Shown here: one piece after another, positions 41,806 through 51,115 of the stretch | How the letters are laid out: the number at the start of each line of letters is the position of its first letter | How positions within the stretch are numbered: position 1 is the first letter of the stretch | Source: Candidatus Nomurabacteria bacterium | GTDB lineage: Bacteria > Patescibacteriota > Saccharimonadia > Saccharimonadales > UBA7683 | Direction of reading: 5' to 3' | Length of the DNA: 64,000 nt | Assembly (NCBI GenBank): GCA_020631895.1 | Contig: JACKGR010000004.1 | Location: 26,605-90,604 of the forward strand | Position numbers and translations under genes: made by a program | Notes under the pieces: generated by a model | Database searches by the model: none | The model's input: the letters and a program-made list of their open reading frames with translations, nothing else | Told to the model about the DNA's origin: nothing

Positions 41806-44616
41806 TTAAGAGCAACCAGAGGTTGTACCGCAAGATGTACAGACGTAACAACTACCAGCACGTTGTGTAATGTTTCCGCAGCTATAGCAAAGCGGGGCAG
41901 TTTCTGCAGAACTTATTGTTCGTCTCTCATCTGAGATTGACTCATTTTGCTTGGAAGCTGAATCGATTGGAATACTAAGAATTGGCTGTTCAATCGACTG
42001 CGCATCCTGTAATGATGCCTTGGTATCATCTAGTAGATTTGCTTGATTTGCAGATGCTTCAGCTTCTAGATCATCTAGACTAACCAATCCTAGCTCAAGT
42101 TGATCATCTAGACTGAGGTATGTTTTTGCGAGGCGCCTGAAAATGTAATCTACCAGACTTGAAGCCATTTTTATCTCAGTATCATCAGTAACTCCAGCCG
42201 GGGCAAACGAGGTGTTTATAAACGCCTTTACGTAGCTCTTTAGTGGCACGCCGTACTGAAGGCCATGACTAACCGATATAGCAAATGCATCCATTATTCC
42301 TCCCAAAGTTGATCCTTGCTTAGCAATCTGTAGAAATAGCTCGCCCGGAGTTCCATCATCGTACTCACCTACCGTTACAAAGCCTTTACTGTCAGCGACT
42401 CTGAACGCAAATGTTTTAGCTTGTCTAGTCCGAGGTAGTACGCGTCTTAGATGCGGCTGCATAGCAACGAGTTGCTCTGTAACTTGATCAGCTGTTTGAG
42501 GAACGTGAGCATCAAGCTTGTCTTCTGACTCAGTCTTGTCTTTTTTGTCAGACATCGGCTGGGCAACTTTTGATCCATCACGATATATTGCTACCGCCTT
42601 TAGGCCGAGCTTCCACGAGACCATATGCAGTTCTTCAATGTCTTCGACTGTAGATTGCTCGGGCATGTTTACAGTTTTGCTAATTGCTCCAGAGATAAAT
42701 GGCTGTACAGCGCCCATCATCTTAACGTGACCCATATAATGGATTGCGTTTTCACCAACTGCACAAGCAAAAGTATCATAGTGCTCCTTCTTCAGATGCG
42801 GTGCGCCCACTACTGTACTCCGCTCGTGGATATAATCCTCAATATCTTTAATCTGCGCCTGATTATACCCCATTGTAGTGAGAGCGCGCGGGACAGTCTG
42901 GTTAACAATTACCATATTTCCGCCACCAACAAGTTTTTTATACTTTGTTAGTGAGAAGTCCGGCTCAACTCCAGTTGTGTCACAATCCATCATAAAACCA
43001 ATTGTTCCAGTTGGCGCCAAAACTGTTGCTTGAGAGTTTCTAACTCCGTATCTTTCTCCTAGCTCAACAGCATCATCCCATGCCTCTGCAGCTGCCGACA
43101 GAAGCTCTTCAGCCACTAGGCGCGGGTCAATCAGTCTAACAGCATCGCGATGCTGAGACAGCACCTTCATCATGCCTTCGCGGTCTTTATTAAATCCTGA
43201 GAAGGTTCCAACCTGTTTAGCTATCTTTGCGCTTGTAGCGTAGGCGTAGCCAGTCATTATAGCTGTAATTGCAGCGGCTTGAGCTCTACCCTCATCACTG
43301 TCATAAGGTAACCCTTGAGCCATTAGTAGCGCTCCGAGGTTTGCATAGCCCATTCCAAGCTCACGGTAAGCTTTTGCATTTTTACTAATACTCTCAGTTG
43401 GATATTCAGAATAACCAACTAATATCTCCTGTGCAGTGAAAACTACTTCTACAGTTTGTTTAAACGCCTCAATGTCAAATGATCCATCCTCATTTAGATA
43501 TTTCAACAAGTTTATTGATGCCAGGTTGCAAGCTGAATTATCGAGGTGCATGTACTCTGAGCATGGGTTTGATCCGTTGATTCTACCGGCGTTGGGAGTA
43601 GTGTGCCAATGATTAATTGTTGTGTCGTACTGAAGACCTGGATCTGCGCATTCCCAAGCACTTTCAGCTATTTGTCGCCACAAATCTCGAGCTTTTGTAG
43701 TTTTATAAACCTTTTTATCTTTGACTCCAACTAACTGCCAATCCTCGTCGTTCTCAACCGCTTTCATAAATTCATCAGTTACACGCACTGAGTTATTAGC
43801 ATTTTGATATTGCACACTAAAGATGTCGGTACCGTCCAAACTCATATCAAAGCCTGCTTCTTGCAGAACTCGAGCCTTACGCTCTTCAATCGCTTTACAC
43901 CAAATAAACTCTTCAACATCGGGATGATCAATATTCATAATCACCATTTTTGCGGCTCGACGTGTCTTTCCACCAGATTTTATAGCACCAGCCGAGCTAT
44001 CAGCTCCACGCATAAAACTAAGTGGGCCAGAAGCCTTACCTCCGCTTTGCCCCAATGCTTCAACCGATGATCTAATAGAACTTACATTGACACCAGATCC
44101 AGATCCACCCTTAAAAATCATACCTTCTTCTGCATACCAATTAAGAATTGAAGGCATCGTATCTTCTACTGCCAAAATAAAGCATGCACTAGCTTGCTGT
44201 GCACGAGAGGCAGCTCCAATGTTAAACCAAACCGGGGAGTTAAAGGCAGCTCTTTGTGACGCTAAAATGTATTTAAGTTCTGCGTTGAAAATTTCGGCTT
44301 GCTCGTGTGAACTAAAATAATCTTCTTGCTCGCCGTGACGAGTAATTGTATCTGCTACACGATTAATTAGGGTTTTGAGGCTATCTTCTCTATCTCTAGC
44401 TCCTGGAGTACCGCAAAAATATTTTTGACTAACAATGTTAATCGCATTCATGCTCCAAGTATCAGGAAACTCAACAGCCTTTTGTTCAAAAGCAATTTTT
44501 CCTGTTACTGGATTATCGATTTTTGAATCTCTTCGTACCCATTTGAACATATCATACGGATCAGTTCCTTCTTTTGTAAAATAGCGCCGAATATTGAGCA
44601 CTGTAGCTTGTGCCAT
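41806..44616 (-). CDS. nrdJ: Ribonucleotide reductase class II (adenosylcobalamin-dependent)
   Basis: Makes deoxyribonucleotides from NDP or NTP using adenosylcobalamin. The 936 residues include GGSGSGVNVSSIRSS, the active-site region NPCSEYMHLDNSACNLASINL and the C-terminal Cys-rich tail CYSCGNITQRAG...CTSCGTTSGCS. No radical-generating partner subunit is needed. The cell would have to import cobalamin. NrdR is encoded immediately upstream (minus direction), and a foldable leader precedes the ATG. Confidence 0.96.
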   Translation of the reverse strand: MAQATVLNIRRYFTKEGTDPYDMFKWVRRDSKIDNPVTGKIAFEQKAVEFPDTWSMNAINIVSQKYFCGTPGARDREDSLKTLINRVADTITRHGEQEDYFSSHEQAEIFNAELKYILASQRAAFNSPVWFNIGAASRAQQASACFILAVEDTMPSILNWYAEEGMIFKGGSGSGVNVSSIRSSVEALGQSGGKASGPLSFMRGADSSAGAIKSGGKTRRAAKMVIMNIDHPDVEEFIWCKAIEERKARVLQEAGFDMSLDGTDIFSVQYQNANNSVRVTDEFMKAVENDEDWQLVGVKDKKVYKTTKARDLWRQIAESAWECADPGLQYDTTINHWHTTPNAGRINGSNPCSEYMHLDNSACNLASINLLKYLNEDGSFDIEAFKQTVEVVFTAQEILVGYSEYPTESISKNAKAYRELGMGYANLGALLMAQGLPYDSDEGRAQAAAITAIMTGYAYATSAKIAKQVGTFSGFNKDREGMMKVLSQHRDAVRLIDPRLVAEELLSAAAEAWDDAVELGERYGVRNSQATVLAPTGTIGFMMDCDTTGVEPDFSLTKYKKLVGGGNMVIVNQTVPRALTTMGYNQAQIKDIEDYIHERSTVVGAPHLKKEHYDTFACAVGENAIHYMGHVKMMGAVQPFISGAISKTVNMPEQSTVEDIEELHMVSWKLGLKAVAIYRDGSKVAQPMSDKKDKTESEDKLDAHVPQTADQVTEQLVAMQPHLRRVLPRTRQAKTFAFRVADSKGFVTVGEYDDGTPGELFLQIAKQGSTLGGIMDAFAISVSHGLQYGVPLKSYVKAFINTSFAPAGVTDDTEIKMASSLVDYIFRRLAKTYLSLDDQLELGLVSLDDLEAEASANQANLLDDTKASLQDAQSIEQPILSIPIDSASKQNESISDERRTISSAETAPLCYSCGNITQRAGSCYVCTSCGTTSGCS

Positions 44617-44727
44617 ATAACCCCTCCTAGGTTCCCCTTAGTTTGTTTTAAATGTTTGTTTAGAGCGTCAGCGGGCTCTCGCCCTCCACCTAGTCACTCC
44701 CCCGGATAATTTTAATAAAATAACCCA
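44617..44727 (-). promoter_or_regulatory. Foldable leader of nrdJ
   Basis: GGGC-GAGA-GCCC (44673-44684) makes a stem with a GNRA loop. The overlapping AGAGC/GCTCT can form a competing stem, and CTAGGT can pair with ACCTAG beside the GGAGGGG ribosome site. It may be a riboswitch or an RNA-protein target. A class of nrdJ leader motif has been proposed in metagenomes; I cannot check the match here. Confidence 0.45.
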
Positions 44728-44749
44728 GGGCAATTACTAATCATTGCCC
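44728..44749 (-). terminator. Terminator after nrdR
   Basis: GGGCAAT (44728-44734) and ATTGCCC (44743-44749) form a perfect 7-bp stem; the minus strand continues TGGGTTATTTTATT. It separates nrdR from the nrdJ leader. Confidence 0.65.
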
Positions 44750-44778
44750 AGTCTATAAACTAGTTATTAGTGAATATG

Positions 44779-45240
44779 TTAGTTCTTTTTACGAGCTTTT
44801 AGTGCGTCTAGACCGTCTTCAAAGCTTTTAATACTTGTGAACTGTCTGTAAACACTAGCGAATCGTACGTAGGCGACCTCATCTGCTCCGATGAGCTCCT
44901 CCATAACCATTTCACCAATTTCCCCAGCCCTCACTTCAGGCTTACCTAAATCGTACAACTTACGCTCAATACGTGCAACCATATCTTCGCGCTGTGGTGC
45001 TGAAATTGATGTCTTTTCGCTAGCCCTCTCGATACCGCAAAGTATTTTATCGCGATTGAAAACTTCTCGAACGTTATCTTTTTTTACAACAATAAGATTT
45101 GGCCGTTCTACGCGTTCATATGTCGTAAATCGAGCCGCACAAGAATCGCATTCACGTCTACGTCTTGTGCTCTCTCCGTTAGCCACATCACGTGATTCAA
45201 TCACTTTTGAGTCTACAGATTGGCATTTTGGGCATTTCAT
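44779..45240 (-). CDS. nrdR: Transcriptional repressor NrdR
   Basis: Zinc-ribbon and ATP-cone repressor of ribonucleotide reductase genes. The 153 residues begin MKCPKCQSVDSKVIESRDV and carry two CxxC pairs (CPKC and CDSC), followed by the ATP-cone (about 50-140). I take the third-codon ATG at 45240 because GGAG stands 5 bases before it. Its own promoter region near 45270-45300 contains CTATATATAG, a palindromic AT block similar to NrdR boxes. Regulation of nrdJ is expected. Confidence 0.95.
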   Translation of the reverse strand: MKCPKCQSVDSKVIESRDVANGESTRRRRECDSCAARFTTYERVERPNLIVVKKDNVREVFNRDKILCGIERASEKTSISAPQREDMVARIERKLYDLGKPEVRAGEIGEMVMEELIGADEVAYVRFASVYRQFTSIKSFEDGLDALKARKKN

Positions 45241-45341
45241 ATTCACTCCGATTTGTTACATTTGTTCTAAGTAGTTATATCCTATATATAGCGTACTTCT
45301 GCATTAGTATACCGCTAATGCTAGCGTACGTGCAAGTACAA

Positions 45342-46625
45342 TTATTTTTCTTTTTCATCGTCTTCAGGAGTAGAATCATCTTCTGTATTTTTTTTGCGTC
45401 TAAATCGTCTCAAAAATGCAGGCACTTCTCTCTCCTCGGATTTTTCATTATCTTCATGCTCATCATCACTTGCCCAAATGTTCGATTTTGGCACATCTTC
45501 TTCCTTATGAAAAGGCGTCGGCTCGTCATCGTCATCTACCTGATGCTCAGATTCATCATCCATATTAATTGTTTCTACTTCACCCTCGACATCACCTAAC
45601 TGATTAGAAATACCTGTAGAAATCTCATCTTCATCGTCATCTTCAATATTTTGAGCTTTTGCAAAGTATGCGGCATCAAAACCGGTAGCAACGACTGTTA
45701 TAGAAACCTGATCTTTCATATCTGGCTTGATAGTTGCACCAAAGATTATATTTGCATCTGGTGAAACTGCCGCGGTTATAACTTCAGCGGCCTCGTTTAC
45801 CTCATGCATTGATAAGTCTGTACCACCAGTAACATTAAATACAACTCCCCTAGCTCCATCGATAGATACTTCTAGCAGTGGTGACTCTATGGCTTGCTGG
45901 GCAGCGAGTACAGCTCGGTTCTCACCAGTAGCGCTACCGATACCCATAAGTGCCGATCCGGCATTACTCATGATTGACTTGACATCAGCAAAGTCTAGGT
46001 TGATTAGCCCATGCTCAGTGATCAGATCAGATATTCCTTGAACTCCCTGACGTAAAACATCATCTGCAACGACAAATGCCTCCAGTAGAGGCGTATTTCT
46101 ATCAATTGTCTGAAGGAGTCTGTCATTTGGTATGGTTATTAATGTATCCACATATTTTGCAAGGTTCTCAATTGCATATTCGGCATTTTTACGTCGGCGT
46201 TCGCCTTCAAATGCAAAAGGACGAGTGGCAACTCCAACTGTGAGAATCTCCATCTCTCGAGCAAGGCGAGCCACTACGGGACCGCCACCGCTACCAGATC
46301 CACCACCGGCACCAAGAGTTATGAAGACCATGTCTGCACCAGTAAGTGCCTCTTTTATCTCAGATTCTGACTCCTCAGCAGCTTTTTGACCGACAACAGG
46401 ATCAGCACCAGCGCCAAGCCCTCTTGTGACTTCTTTACCTATATGAATCTTTACCGAAGCTTTAGAGTGATACAAAGCCTGAGCATCAGTATTTATGGCT
46501 ACAAACTGAACACCTTTAAGCCCAGCTTCTGCCATGCGATTTATTGCCGAACCACCTGCACCACCAACCCCAACAACCTTGATTGATGCGAACGCTTGTA
46601 TGTCTGCTGGTTTTACTTCTGGCAC
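45342..46625 (-). CDS. ftsZ: Cell division protein FtsZ
   Basis: Tubulin-like GTPase of the Z-ring. The 427 residues have the GTP loop [14 protein letters not shown], the tubulin signature [15 protein letters not shown] and T7 loop, a long acidic linker (about 320-400) and a conserved C-terminal peptide [13 protein letters not shown] that binds FtsA. Start is a GTG with GGGAG about 8 bases upstream. It follows ftsA with a terminator-like hairpin in between. Confidence 0.98.
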   Translation of the reverse strand: MPEVKPADIQAFASIKVVGVGGAGGSAINRMAEAGLKGVQFVAINTDAQALYHSKASVKIHIGKEVTRGLGAGADPVVGQKAAEESESEIKEALTGADMVFITLGAGGGSGSGGGPVVARLAREMEILTVGVATRPFAFEGERRRKNAEYAIENLAKYVDTLITIPNDRLLQTIDRNTPLLEAFVVADDVLRQGVQGISDLITEHGLINLDFADVKSIMSNAGSALMGIGSATGENRAVLAAQQAIESPLLEVSIDGARGVVFNVTGGTDLSMHEVNEAAEVITAAVSPDANIIFGATIKPDMKDQVSITVVATGFDAAYFAKAQNIEDDDEDEISTGISNQLGDVEGEVETINMDDESEHQVDDDDEPTPFHKEEDVPKSNIWASDDEHEDNEKSEEREVPAFLRRFRRKKNTEDDSTPEDDEKEK

Positions 46626-46690
46626 AATTTATCTCCCACTTAACTTATGCTCTTAGTATAACTGTTAGCTAAATAAAATCAATCGTCCTG

Positions 46691-46718
46691 AAAAAATCAC
46701 TCGTCATCAGGGGTGACG
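46691..46718 (-). terminator. Possible terminator between ftsA and ftsZ
   Basis: CGTCA/TGACG (46702-46706 / 46714-46718) forms a short stem, with six T close after it on the minus strand (46691-46696). It is weaker than the other terminators here, so partial readthrough into ftsZ is plausible. Confidence 0.5.
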
Positions 46719-46763
46719 TCGAACACTTTAAGTGTCCAGATTATAAAATATTGTGTTCGAAAC

Positions 46764-48011
46764 TTAGAATCCGATTTTATTTAATATGCTTTTTAGCATT
46801 GAATGAGCTTGCTGGGCACCTTGCTTTAGACCACCACCAAGCCACTTGCCTCCAAAAGCAGATTCTTCATCTCTATGTAAATCAAGTAGCATTAAACCAG
46901 CAACAACTGCTAGTTCTGGTTTAGCGAGTCTCTCTTTGAGTCCTGTAATATGCTCTGTCGGAAATGATACCCTTGCAGAAACAGAAAGCTCTTCTCTAGC
47001 AATTCTATCGATTCCAGGTAGCTGAGCAGTGCCGCCCGTCAAGCAGACTCCTCCTGGGAGTTTTTTACTAAGTCCAATTTTAGAAAGCTCTTTATCAACA
47101 GCATCAAACAACTCTGCAAGCCTAGCTGAAATTATTAGCTCGATGTCTTTAGTCAAAAACACATGCTCTTGGCGTGATACCAACACCTTAATGTGCTTAG
47201 GTCGTGTTTTACCGTTTTCTCCAAGATATTTATAATGCCGCTTTACAGCTTCGGCAACTTTTAATTCTGTCCTAAGCCCAATAGCGAGATCATTGGTAAT
47301 GTGTGTACCTCCTATAGGCAAAACGCTAACTTGTTGAACATCACCATCTTCGATAGTAATTAAATTTGTAGTTGTTGAACCGATATCAATCACTGCTACA
47401 CCGTGCTCTTTTTGATCACGAGTTATTGTTGCCTGTGCCGCGGCTAAGCTAGAGACACTAATCCGGTTAATTCGTATATTTGCTGTCTCAAAAACTTTCT
47501 CTAGGTTTTTAAGGGCAGGGGCTGAAACGGTTACTACATGCGCATCAACCTCAAGGCGTGTCCCGCTCATTCCAATTGGGTCTTTGATATTCGCCTGACC
47601 ATCAACTGTATAGCTTCGTGGAAAAACACTTAATATTTCGTGATGTTGAGGTATCTGAAGAACGGTCGCTGCGTCCTCGACTCTAAGTAGATCATCTGTA
47701 TTAATCTCTTGACTAGATGTAGCAACAATACCCTTAGAGGCGATACCTTTAATGTGGGTCCCGTTAATATTAACAGTTGCACTTGATACTTGATGTCCAG
47801 CCATTCTCTCGGCCAATGCAATCGCCTGATCCACAGCCTGGGCTGTCTCAGAAATGTTGACGACGCTTCCTTTTCTGAATCCACTATTTGGCGCTTCGCC
47901 AACTCCAATTAAGCTTACGGATTGATCCTCTTGTTTAATTAAGCCAATGGAGCACCTTACCACCGTGGTACCGACATCGATGCCCACCGCTAACTCTTGA
48001 TGTTCTTGCAT
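46764..48011 (-). CDS. ftsA: Cell division protein FtsA
   Basis: Actin-like membrane tether for FtsZ. The 415 residues have the actin-fold phosphate loops (GIDVGTTVVRCSIG; VIDIGSTTTNLITIEDG) and the adenosine site (VCLTGGTAQLPGID). A C-terminal amphipathic helix (SMLKSILNKIGF) would bind the membrane. TATACT lies 7 bases before the ATG (48019-48024), so the mRNA is probably leaderless. Confidence 0.97.
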   Translation of the reverse strand: MQEHQELAVGIDVGTTVVRCSIGLIKQEDQSVSLIGVGEAPNSGFRKGSVVNISETAQAVDQAIALAERMAGHQVSSATVNINGTHIKGIASKGIVATSSQEINTDDLLRVEDAATVLQIPQHHEILSVFPRSYTVDGQANIKDPIGMSGTRLEVDAHVVTVSAPALKNLEKVFETANIRINRISVSSLAAAQATITRDQKEHGVAVIDIGSTTTNLITIEDGDVQQVSVLPIGGTHITNDLAIGLRTELKVAEAVKRHYKYLGENGKTRPKHIKVLVSRQEHVFLTKDIELIISARLAELFDAVDKELSKIGLSKKLPGGVCLTGGTAQLPGIDRIAREELSVSARVSFPTEHITGLKERLAKPELAVVAGLMLLDLHRDEESAFGGKWLGGGLKQGAQQAHSMLKSILNKIGF

Positions 48012-48018
48012 AACAAGT

Positions 48019-48024
48019 AGTATA
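48019..48024 (-). promoter_or_regulatory. -10 element of ftsA
   Basis: TATACT on the minus strand, 7 bases before the ATG. Confidence 0.5.
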
Positions 48025-48067
48025 CCGCTTACGCTAGTTAGGATGCAACCATCTGAATATAAAAAAA

Positions 48068-48817
48068 CTAAAGTGAAGTAATAATTTCGGCGGAGTCTTT
48101 GGTGATTAAAAGAGTGTGCTCAAATTGAGCTGAAAGTGAGCCATCACTAGTTGATATTGTCCACCCGTCGCGACCCATTACTACATCATCTCCCCCGAGA
48201 GTACTCATCGGCTCAATACAAATAGTCATTCCTTCATTTAAAACCCTACCTGTCCCAGCAATTCCATAATTTGGTATATCAGGCTCTTCGTGTACTCCAT
48301 GACCAACTCCATGACCAACTAAATCACGGACTATTCCAAAACCATGCCTTGTCATTGCTTTTTCAACAGCTGCACCAATATCACCGGTTTTTACACCATC
48401 ATGAAGTGTATTTATTCCTGCCTCTAGCGCATCTTGTGTCCCTTTGAGTAGTCGTCTTTTTGCGCCGGTTCCTTCTCCCACAATCATAGTAAATGCCGAG
48501 TCTGCAATCATACCTTTATACCCGACGCAAAGATCAAAACTAACTAAATCACCATTTTCAATTACTCTAGCTCCAGGAATACCATGAACAACCTCATCAT
48601 TGACTGAGATACAAATTACATCAGGAAATCCCTCGTATCCTAGTAGTGCAGTATCTCCACCAAGTCTATGAATCTCTTTTTTTGCATGATCAGCTAGATA
48701 TTTGGTTGTGACACCGACTTCAACTTGGCCTTTTAAGTACTCAAATACTAAGGCGATAATCTGACCACTAACTCTAATATTGGAAATTTCGTTGGCAGTT
48801 TTTACTTTTGTATACAT
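48068..48817 (-). CDS. map: Methionine aminopeptidase type I
   Basis: Removes the initiator Met. The 249 residues carry the metal ligands in VSFDLCVGYKGMIADSAF (Asp, Asp), LVGHGVGHGVHEEPDIPNYG (His), MTICIEPM (Glu) and SAQFEHTLLI (Glu). It lacks the N-terminal zinc-finger of longer forms. The start lies four bases after the adk stop, so the two are in one operon with adk first. Confidence 0.97.
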   Translation of the reverse strand: MYTKVKTANEISNIRVSGQIIALVFEYLKGQVEVGVTTKYLADHAKKEIHRLGGDTALLGYEGFPDVICISVNDEVVHGIPGARVIENGDLVSFDLCVGYKGMIADSAFTMIVGEGTGAKRRLLKGTQDALEAGINTLHDGVKTGDIGAAVEKAMTRHGFGIVRDLVGHGVGHGVHEEPDIPNYGIAGTGRVLNEGMTICIEPMSTLGGDDVVMGRDGWTISTSDGSLSAQFEHTLLITKDSAEIITSL

Positions 48818-48820
48818 TCG

Positions 48821-49378
48821 CTACTCATCACTATTAACGATTTTTAATTGAACAAGCCGCTCTTCAATTTGATCGTGAACCTGCCCTACGGTGCCCTTGC
48901 CCTGAATGTGTACCACGGGTATATTATTGGCTTTCATGAGTGAAGTTATCCGAGGAATCTCTCTGTTATATATATTAAGTCGTTCCTCGATTGCCTCTTC
49001 ATTATCATCAACCCGTCCCCTAATCTTAAGCCGGCGAATGATCTCCTCGTGGGAAACATCTAAAACAATTACGAGTTGTATTTTTTGATTCAGATTAGAT
49101 TGCTCAGAAACAAGCCACTCTGCCTGATCTAATGTTCTTGGATATCCATCTAGTATTACCTGATCAATTGATTTAGCTCGGGATATTGCCTCACCGATCT
49201 GAGAGTTTACTTTTTTTGATTCAATCAATTCGCCTGATAACATACCGTCGAGTACTTGTGGATCCCGAGAGTCGCGGAGTAATTGACCTGCAGAGAGCCA
49301 TCTCCATCCATGTCTGGCTGATAAAATTTGTCCTTGTACACTTTTACCTGCTCCGGCTGGTCCAAAAAATATAATCAT
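48821..49378 (-). CDS. adk: Adenylate kinase, short LID-less form
   Basis: Interconverts ATP + AMP and 2 ADP. The 185 residues contain the P-loop GPAGAGKSVQGQ, the AMP-site DGYPRTLDQAEWL and RLKIRGRVDDNEEAIEERLNIYN in place of the long LID domain of typical bacterial Adk; no zinc Cys motif is present. An AGAAGGG ribosome site precedes the ATG. It is encoded just before map. Confidence 0.93.
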   Translation of the reverse strand: MIIFFGPAGAGKSVQGQILSARHGWRWLSAGQLLRDSRDPQVLDGMLSGELIESKKVNSQIGEAISRAKSIDQVILDGYPRTLDQAEWLVSEQSNLNQKIQLVIVLDVSHEEIIRRLKIRGRVDDNEEAIEERLNIYNREIPRITSLMKANNIPVVHIQGKGTVGQVHDQIEERLVQLKIVNSDE

Positions 49379-49400
49379 ATCAACCCTTCTTGATATTAAA

Positions 49401-49850
49401 TTAGCTTAGCTGTTGCTTAACAAGTTCGGCAATCTTTCCGCCATCCGCGGATGCCCCAGCCTTAGATTTTACAGCACCGATTACTCTGCCCATATCTTTT
49501 ATTGTTACCTGCCCCATATCACCAATCGTCTGGCTGACTAATACTTTGAGATCTTGTTCTGACATCTGCTCTGGTAAATATTTTTGAATTAATTCGTATT
49601 CAGCCTTTTCGCCATTTGCTTGATCTTCTCTTCCGGCATTTGCATAAACAGTGCTAGATTCAAGCCTTTTTTTTGCTTCTTTTGATAGCAAATCAATAAC
49701 TTGATCATCGCTTAGGCCACTGTCCCGCACACCAAGTTCAACTTCTTTATTTAAAATTGCAGCTTTGAGCATTTTGAGTGCCTCGGTGACGTCTGAGTTT
49801 CCTGAAAGCATTGCTGATTTCAGATCATCTTCAATAAGTTGTTTTAGCAT
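49401..49850 (-). CDS. yqeY: GatB/YqeY domain protein
   Basis: A 149-residue protein of the YqeY family: LIEDDLKSAMLSGNSDVTEALKMLKAAILNKEVELG at the N-terminus and a GatB tail-like domain with KYLPEQMSEQDLKVLV and the GxVIGAVKSKAGASADGGKIAELV motif. The family is linked to tRNA amidation by similarity to GatB, but its role is unclear. It overlaps the rpsU stop (TAATG), so rpsU and yqeY form an operon, as in many bacteria. Confidence 0.94.
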   Translation of the reverse strand: MLKQLIEDDLKSAMLSGNSDVTEALKMLKAAILNKEVELGVRDSGLSDDQVIDLLSKEAKKRLESSTVYANAGREDQANGEKAEYELIQKYLPEQMSEQDLKVLVSQTIGDMGQVTIKDMGRVIGAVKSKAGASADGGKIAELVKQQLS

Positions 49851-50065
49851 TATTTCTGACCTAATCGAATGCGTTTCATTTTTTCTGCTTTGCGACTTTT
49901 TCTAATTATCGCTTTTTCTCTACGTTCTCGTTTGCTAAGAGGTTTGATGAAAAACTCGTTATTTTTTGCAGTTGCAATAACGCCGGCTGACGCAACCTTG
50001 CGGTTGAAACGGCGAATTAGGTTTTCAACACCTTCTTTGTTATCTTTTCTTGTTACTTGAATCAT
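49850..50065 (-). CDS. rpsU: Ribosomal protein bS21
   Basis: A 71-residue Arg/Lys-rich small-subunit protein near the mRNA exit site: VTRKDNKEGVENLIRRFNRKVASAGVIATAKNNEFFIKPLSKRERREKAIIRK. I start at the ATG at 50065 rather than the in-frame TTG three codons earlier, because TACAAT stands 8 bases before it. It is followed by yqeY. Confidence 0.95.
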   Translation of the reverse strand: MIQVTRKDNKEGVENLIRRFNRKVASAGVIATAKNNEFFIKPLSKRERREKAIIRKSRKAEKMKRIRLGQK

Positions 50066-50109
50066 ATTATGCAATTGTACTACAGATAGCGACTACTGAC
50101 AAGTCTAAA

Positions 50110-50385
50110 TTACTTACCCTGACTCCGCTGACTCTTTAGTACCATACTCTGCAGCTCTTTAAACAGAATAAAGTGTTTGTTGGTGTAATATATTTTACTA
50201 TTTCCCTTTTTCTCTGAAATCAAAAATCCGATCTTCTCAAGTCTTTTGAGCTCTCTTTGTATATTACCCGGGTCTTCTCTGATTAACTTTGCAAGTCCAC
50301 GAACATGAGTTTTAAAATCTGGGTATTTTGCATAGACAATGATGATCTTTCGTCTAACTCTCGATGTGATGAATGTGTCTAGCAT
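50110..50385 (-). CDS. Winged-helix DNA-binding protein
   Basis: A 91-residue protein of the winged helix-turn-helix type: RRKIIIVYAKYPDFKTHVRGLAKLIREDPGNIQRELKRLEKIGFLISEKKGNSKIYYTN, with the helix-turn-helix (about 28-50) and a beta wing (about 55-68). Such small ArsR/PadR-like regulators usually control neighbouring genes; the target here is unknown. TATACT lies 9 bases before the ATG. Confidence 0.82.
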   Translation of the reverse strand: MLDTFITSRVRRKIIIVYAKYPDFKTHVRGLAKLIREDPGNIQRELKRLEKIGFLISEKKGNSKIYYTNKHFILFKELQSMVLKSQRSQGK

Positions 50386-50429
50386 TATGCTATTAGTATA
50401 TCACGAGCACCGTAGTAAATTCGACACTG

Positions 50430-51083
50430 TTATTTCCAGTTTTTTATTGCATTCTTTAAGATTTCGATAATTGCTTCTTGGTTGGGAATATCGTCTTCTT
50501 CAAAATAGTGACTAATGTCCATAAGTGTATCCATAACAGTTAAGATGTGTATCTCGTCGGCCAAAACGTGCATTTTATCAACTGCCTGAACCGAAGCTAA
50601 TGGCGTTACTATTACTAATTTTTTGATGGATATTTTTTTTAAATAATTACTGGCTGCAATTAGAGATAATCCGTTAGTAAGACCATCAGCAACCAAAATA
50701 ACCACTTTGTTTCTTACAATTTCTTCTTTAAGGATCCCACCGTTACCTAGAATTCTATTTAGCTGATGCCACTGCTCCATTTTTTCTTGCTCTATAACCC
50801 CTCTATATTCAGATTCAAGGCTCTCTAGTTCTCCTGTGCTATACATATCGTTATAAGTAAACCCGCCATTTTGATCCACAACTCCGAGAACACTTGGTTC
50901 TCCTGGAATTTTAATGTCCTCCATTAGCATAAGCATTAGCGGACAATGAAGTTCAGCGGCTATCTGCGCTCCAACTACAACGCCGCCATCAGTGAGTGCA
51001 ATTATTACAGAATCGGCCGATTTATAATCTTTTAGAAGAGCTGCTAATTGCTTACCGGCTTTTGTTCTAGACGAAAAATACAT
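50430..51083 (-). CDS. Phosphoribosyltransferase-like protein
   Basis: A 217-residue protein with a type I PRTase fold: ALTDGGVVVGAQIAAEL, LMEDIKIPGEPSVLGVV and NKVVILVADGLTNGLSLIAA, where VILVADGLTNG corresponds to the PRPP loop. The substrate cannot be named. It resembles standalone PRTase domains of the erythromycin-esterase/PRTase group. It is divergent from priA with TACACT 6 bases before its ATG. Confidence 0.75.
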   Translation of the reverse strand: MYFSSRTKAGKQLAALLKDYKSADSVIIALTDGGVVVGAQIAAELHCPLMLMLMEDIKIPGEPSVLGVVDQNGGFTYNDMYSTGELESLESEYRGVIEQEKMEQWHQLNRILGNGGILKEEIVRNKVVILVADGLTNGLSLIAASNYLKKISIKKLVIVTPLASVQAVDKMHVLADEIHILTVMDTLMDISHYFEEDDIPNQEAIIEILKNAIKNWK

Positions 51084-51103
51084 ACTTAGAGTGTAACAAA
51101 AGT

Positions 51104-51109
51104 TATACT
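51104..51109 (+). promoter_or_regulatory. -10 element of priA
   Basis: TATACT, 6 bases before the GTG start of priA. Confidence 0.5.
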
Positions 51110-51115
51110 AAGATT

